A DNA stretch of 64,000 nt from Arthrobacter sp. 9V (lineage in GTDB: Bacteria > Actinomycetota > Actinomycetes > Actinomycetales > Micrococcaceae). Of the stretch, positions 61,403 through 64,000 are shown piece by piece. The notes beneath the pieces were generated by a model. The model made no database searches and was not told the origin of the DNA. It saw only the letters and a list, made by a program, of their open reading frames with translations. The number at the start of each line of letters is the position of its first letter. Within the stretch, counting starts at the first letter, position 1. Location of the stretch: NCBI RefSeq assembly GCF_902506065.1, contig NZ_LR732912.1:1751983-1815982 (forward strand), given 5' to 3'. A program made the translations under genes and the position numbers.

Positions 61403-62764
61403 ATGACTGACGAATTTTCGGTTGAGAGTGTCTACGCGGAACTTCTGGGCCGTGCCCCGGAAAACAAGATGGAACCGCGCCTGGCTCCGTTGTTCCGTGC
61501 CATGGACGTCTTGGGGGAGCCGAACAAGGCGTACCCGATCATCCACATCACCGGTACCAACGGAAAAACTTCCACGGCCCGCATGATTGAGGCCGGGTTG
61601 CGGGCTCACGGGCTGAGCACGGGCCGTTACACCAGCCCGCACCTGTCCAAGGTGACAGAACGCATCAGCATCGACGGCGAACCAGTACCGGACGCCACGT
61701 TTGTGCGCATCTGGGACGAAATCCACCCTTATCTGGAGATCGTGGACAGTGAGCTTGTTGCCGACAACCAGCCGCGGCTGACCTACTTCGAGTGCCTCAC
61801 TATCCTGGGGTTTGCGGTGTTCGCTGACCAGCCTGTTGATGTTGCCGTCATGGAAGTTGGATTGGGAGGCATCACCGATGCCACCAATGTGGGGGACGGC
61901 CAAGTCTCGGTGATTACGCCGATTTCGCTGGACCACACGGATCTTCTGGGCGACACCACTGAGGAGATTGCCTACGAGAAATCGGGCATCATCAAACCGG
62001 GCGGCTTCCTGGTCAGCGCCGCACAACCGGTGGATGCTGCGCAGGTGCTGTTGGAGAAAGCCCGCGAAGTGGACGTTCCGTTCCGGTTTGAGGGCGTTGA
62101 ATTCGGGGTCGAGTCCCGGAGCGTTGCCGTGGGTGGACAGGTCCTCACCATTCAGGGACTGGCCGGACGCTACGAGGACCTGCTGCTGCCGCTCCATGGT
62201 GCCCACCAGGCCGAAAACGCAGCGGTCGCCGTCGCCGCCCTGGAAGCTTTCTTCGGTGGGGGAGAGAAGGAACTCGACGCCGAGGTACTCAAGGAAGCCT
62301 TTGGCACGGTAACCTCACCCGGCCGGCTCGAAGTAGTACGCACTGCCCCCACCGTAGTGGTGGACGCTGCGCACAATCCGGACGGCATCCGCGTCTCCGC
62401 CGAAGCAATCCAGGAGGCCTTCAGCTTCAGCAAGCTGGTAGTAGTGGTTGGCGTTCTGCGGGAAAAGGATGCCGAAGAGATCCTTAAAACCCTCAAGGAG
62501 TCCCTCGGTGGACTGGCTGAGGAGTTCTGCTTCACCCAATCCAACTCCGCCCGCGCCGTTCCGGCGGCGGAACTGGCCGAACTCGCCGTCGACCTCGGCT
62601 TCGGTGAGGACAATGTCCACATCGCCGAGAAACTCGACGACGCCTTGGAGTGGGCCATTGAGCGTGCCGAATCCAATGATGACCTCGCCGGCGGCGTCCT
62701 GGTGACTGGTTCCATCACTGTGGTGGCCGAGGCCCGGATCCTCCTGGGAAAGGCGAGTGCCTAG
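61403..62764 (+). CDS. folC: Folylpolyglutamate synthase / dihydrofolate synthase
   Basis: A 453-residue Mur-ligase-like ATPase adding glutamate to folates. P loop HITGTNGKTSTARMIEAG, the GRYTSPHLSKVTERI block, MEVGLGGITDATNV, and the C-terminal VVDAAHNPDGIRV are classical. It starts three bases after ileS and ends two bases before the DUF4233 gene, so the three form an operon under the T-box promoter, though the T-box controls translation of ileS only. Confidence 0.96.
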   Translation: MTDEFSVESVYAELLGRAPENKMEPRLAPLFRAMDVLGEPNKAYPIIHITGTNGKTSTARMIEAGLRAHGLSTGRYTSPHLSKVTERISIDGEPVPDATFVRIWDEIHPYLEIVDSELVADNQPRLTYFECLTILGFAVFADQPVDVAVMEVGLGGITDATNVGDGQVSVITPISLDHTDLLGDTTEEIAYEKSGIIKPGGFLVSAAQPVDAAQVLLEKAREVDVPFRFEGVEFGVESRSVAVGGQVLTIQGLAGRYEDLLLPLHGAHQAENAAVAVAALEAFFGGGEKELDAEVLKEAFGTVTSPGRLEVVRTAPTVVVDAAHNPDGIRVSAEAIQEAFSFSKLVVVVGVLREKDAEEILKTLKESLGGLAEEFCFTQSNSARAVPAAELAELAVDLGFGEDNVHIAEKLDDALEWAIERAESNDDLAGGVLVTGSITVVAEARILLGKASA

Positions 62765-62765
62765 C

Positions 62766-63218
62766 ATGGCGAAAATGACCAAAGCCCAGCGCGAGTGGCG
62801 GCCGGGCATGCCCAAAAAGCGCCGGTCCACCAAGGTGATGTTCGCTTCCACCGTGTTGCTGCTCGAAGCGTTCGTCGCCTTCTTCGGCACACTGGCGGTC
62901 TTTGGCTTGAGGCGCGGGGAAGTTGACCCCGGCATCATTTTGGGGGTGGGCATTGCCCTGACGGTGGTGCTGGTTTTGGCCTGCGCCGTGCTCTCCAAGC
63001 CGTGGGGCATCGCCCTGGGCTGGGTGCTGCAGCTGGTGCTGATCCTCACGGGCTTTGCCGAACCCACCATGTTCATTGTGGGGATCCTGTTTGCCATCTG
63101 CTGGTGGTACGGGATCAGGGCAGGCATACGGATTGACCGCGAGGTGGCCCAGCGCGACCGCGAGCAAGCCGAATGGAACGCAGCCCATGGTGACCAGGCC
63201 GATCCACAAACCCCGTAA
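62766..63218 (+). CDS. DUF4233 membrane protein
   Basis: The 150-residue protein has a basic N-terminus (MAKMTKAQREWRPGMPKKRR) and four membrane helices from about residue 25 to 125. DUF4233 proteins are almost always encoded between folC and ndk in actinobacteria, exactly as here. The function is unknown. The ATG at 62766 starts right after the folC stop; an in-frame GTG at 62757 overlaps folC. Confidence 0.92.
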   Translation: MAKMTKAQREWRPGMPKKRRSTKVMFASTVLLLEAFVAFFGTLAVFGLRRGEVDPGIILGVGIALTVVLVLACAVLSKPWGIALGWVLQLVLILTGFAEPTMFIVGILFAICWWYGIRAGIRIDREVAQRDREQAEWNAAHGDQADPQTP

Positions 63219-63259
63219 ACTGGCTGGGAAAACCACCTACCTACCGCATTGGAGCAACT

Positions 63260-63679
63260 GTGAGCATTGAACGGACCCTTGTCCTGGTCAAGCCCGACGG
63301 CGTCGCCCGCAACCTGGGCGGAACCATCCTCGCCCGGATCGAAGCCAAGGGCTACACCCTGGCGGAGCTGAAGAAGGTCAACGCCACCCGCGAGCTGCTG
63401 GAACAGCACTATGAGGAACACGTGGGCAAGCCGTTCTACGAGCCACTGGTTGAGTTCATGCTCAGCGGACCGGTCATCGCGGCCGTCTTCGAAGGACACC
63501 GCGTGATCGAGGGCTTCCGCTCGCTGGCCGGAACCACAGATCCCACCACCGCGGCACCGGGCACTATCCGCGGCGACTTCGGCCGCGATTGGGGCCTGGC
63601 TGTCCAGCAGAACCTGGTTCACGGTTCCGACTCGGTTGACTCCGCCGAGCGTGAAATCAAGATCTGGTTCGAGGGCTAA
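63260..63679 (+). CDS. ndk: Nucleoside diphosphate kinase
   Basis: The 139-residue housekeeping kinase balances NTP pools. The opening is ERTLVLVKPDGVARNLGG. The active-site His is in QNLVHGSDSVDSAEREI, and the Kpn-loop region is GTTDPTTAAPGTIRGDFG. The GTG is 41 bp after the DUF4233 gene and closes the ileS-folC-DUF4233-ndk run. A long hairpin follows. Confidence 0.98.
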   Translation: MSIERTLVLVKPDGVARNLGGTILARIEAKGYTLAELKKVNATRELLEQHYEEHVGKPFYEPLVEFMLSGPVIAAVFEGHRVIEGFRSLAGTTDPTTAAPGTIRGDFGRDWGLAVQQNLVHGSDSVDSAEREIKIWFEG

Positions 63680-63689
63680 ACACCCCCCC

Positions 63690-63746
63690 CGAGATAACAG
63701 TTAAGGCCAATGTTCTTGATGAACATTGGCCTTAACTGTTATCTCG
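63690..63746. terminator. 26-bp perfect inverted repeat after ndk
   Basis: Two exact 26-base arms (beginning CGAGATAACAGTTAAGGC) are separated by only TTGAT. It sits between convergent ndk and the VKOR gene, where a bidirectional terminator is expected. The stem is twice as long as the other terminators here, not GC-rich, and preceded by a run of nine C residues. Confidence 0.75.
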
Positions 63747-63758
63747 CGAGCAGTGGTT

Positions 63759-64000
63759 CTATGCTGTCGAGGCTACGAAAAGGTGCATGAAGGAAAAGAA
63801 GATCGTGGCGATCACGGCTACGTACAGCAGAGCCACGATGATCCACCCATACCCGGACAAAAGCTTCACCACTGCCGGCGGCGCTTTGATGACTCCGGTG
63901 GTGACATTGCGGATGGTCACCCAAACGAACAGGGGGATCATGGCGGCCCACACCACCATGCAGAACGGGCACAGCACGTGGATGACATAGAGCGCCTGCG
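63759..64000 (-). CDS. Vitamin K epoxide reductase (VKOR) family protein, C-terminal part
   Basis: The 80 codons visible read through the window edge. QALYVIHVLCPFCMVVWAAM carries the CPFC redox motif of VKOR/VKORC1-like proteins, which reoxidise the periplasmic disulfide-forming protein by passing electrons to quinone. At least two membrane helices follow (AAMIPLFVWVTIRNV; GWIIVALLYVAVIATIFFSFM). The N-terminal half with the loop cysteines is outside the window. Confidence 0.9.
   Translation of the reverse strand, partial: QALYVIHVLCPFCMVVWAAMIPLFVWVTIRNVTTGVIKAPPAVVKLLSGYGWIIVALLYVAVIATIFFSFMHLFVASTA

Overview
The window is a stretch of chromosome from a high-GC actinobacterium. Gene content, codon use and several family-specific proteins point to the Micrococcaceae, most likely Arthrobacter or Paenarthrobacter. 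Indicators are a mycothiol-dependent reductase of the Rv2466c type, an AhpE-type peroxiredoxin, paired ClpP proteases, an MptB-type mannosyltransferase, a group II truncated haemoglobin, an actinobacterial T-box in front of ileS, and many promoters that appear to drive leaderless mRNAs. No transposase, integrase, CRISPR array or prophage gene was seen.

Layout. Bases 1-3700 hold aceE (minus strand, its C-terminus off the left edge) with a striking anomaly at its 5' end: an 884-bp internal piece of an isoleucyl-tRNA synthetase gene, unlike the resident ileS at 58112-61399, lies between two identical 127-bp copies of the aceE start. Bases 4097-6512 carry a DUF3052 gene, an AhpE-like peroxiredoxin, a sirtuin, tRNA-Val and a small DUF6504-like gene. 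Bases 6679-17609 are the accessory metabolic part: an IclR regulator, an MHS-type transporter, an acyltransferase-3/SGNH membrane protein, two hydroxyacid dehydrogenase families, a gluconate 5-dehydrogenase-like SDR, an L-idonate 5-dehydrogenase-like enzyme, a FadR-type GntR regulator and gnd. Three copies of one operator-like inverted repeat (GTTCA-N6-TGAAC type) tie the IclR gene, the transporter and the divergent dehydrogenase genes into a probable hydroxy-/sugar-acid regulon whose product could enter the pentose phosphate pathway through gluconate and Gnd.

Bases 17729-37803 are mostly housekeeping: cysK-cysE, msrA, a Nif3-like protein, a coiled-coil protein, yaaA, rnpB, a long-form gap, a membrane-anchored HNH nuclease, def, tRNA-His, orn, mptB-like, alkD-like, map, a second-type ssb, tRNA-Arg, ettA and tesB. 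Bases 38542-63679 (glbO, mscS, pepN, rpiB, nei, tig, clpP1, clpP2, clpX, the Rv2466c homologue, valS, T-box-ileS, folC, DUF4233, ndk) follow the gene content of the Mycobacterium tuberculosis Rv2445c-Rv2478c neighbourhood as I remember it. A VKOR-family gene begins at the right edge.

The observations most worth checking are the aceE/ileS chimera (real rearrangement or assembly artefact: the repeat is exactly 127 bp), the IclR operator set, the 26-bp perfect inverted repeat after ndk, and two orphan palindromes, one in front of the HNH nuclease and one in front of an Fpg-like glycosylase.
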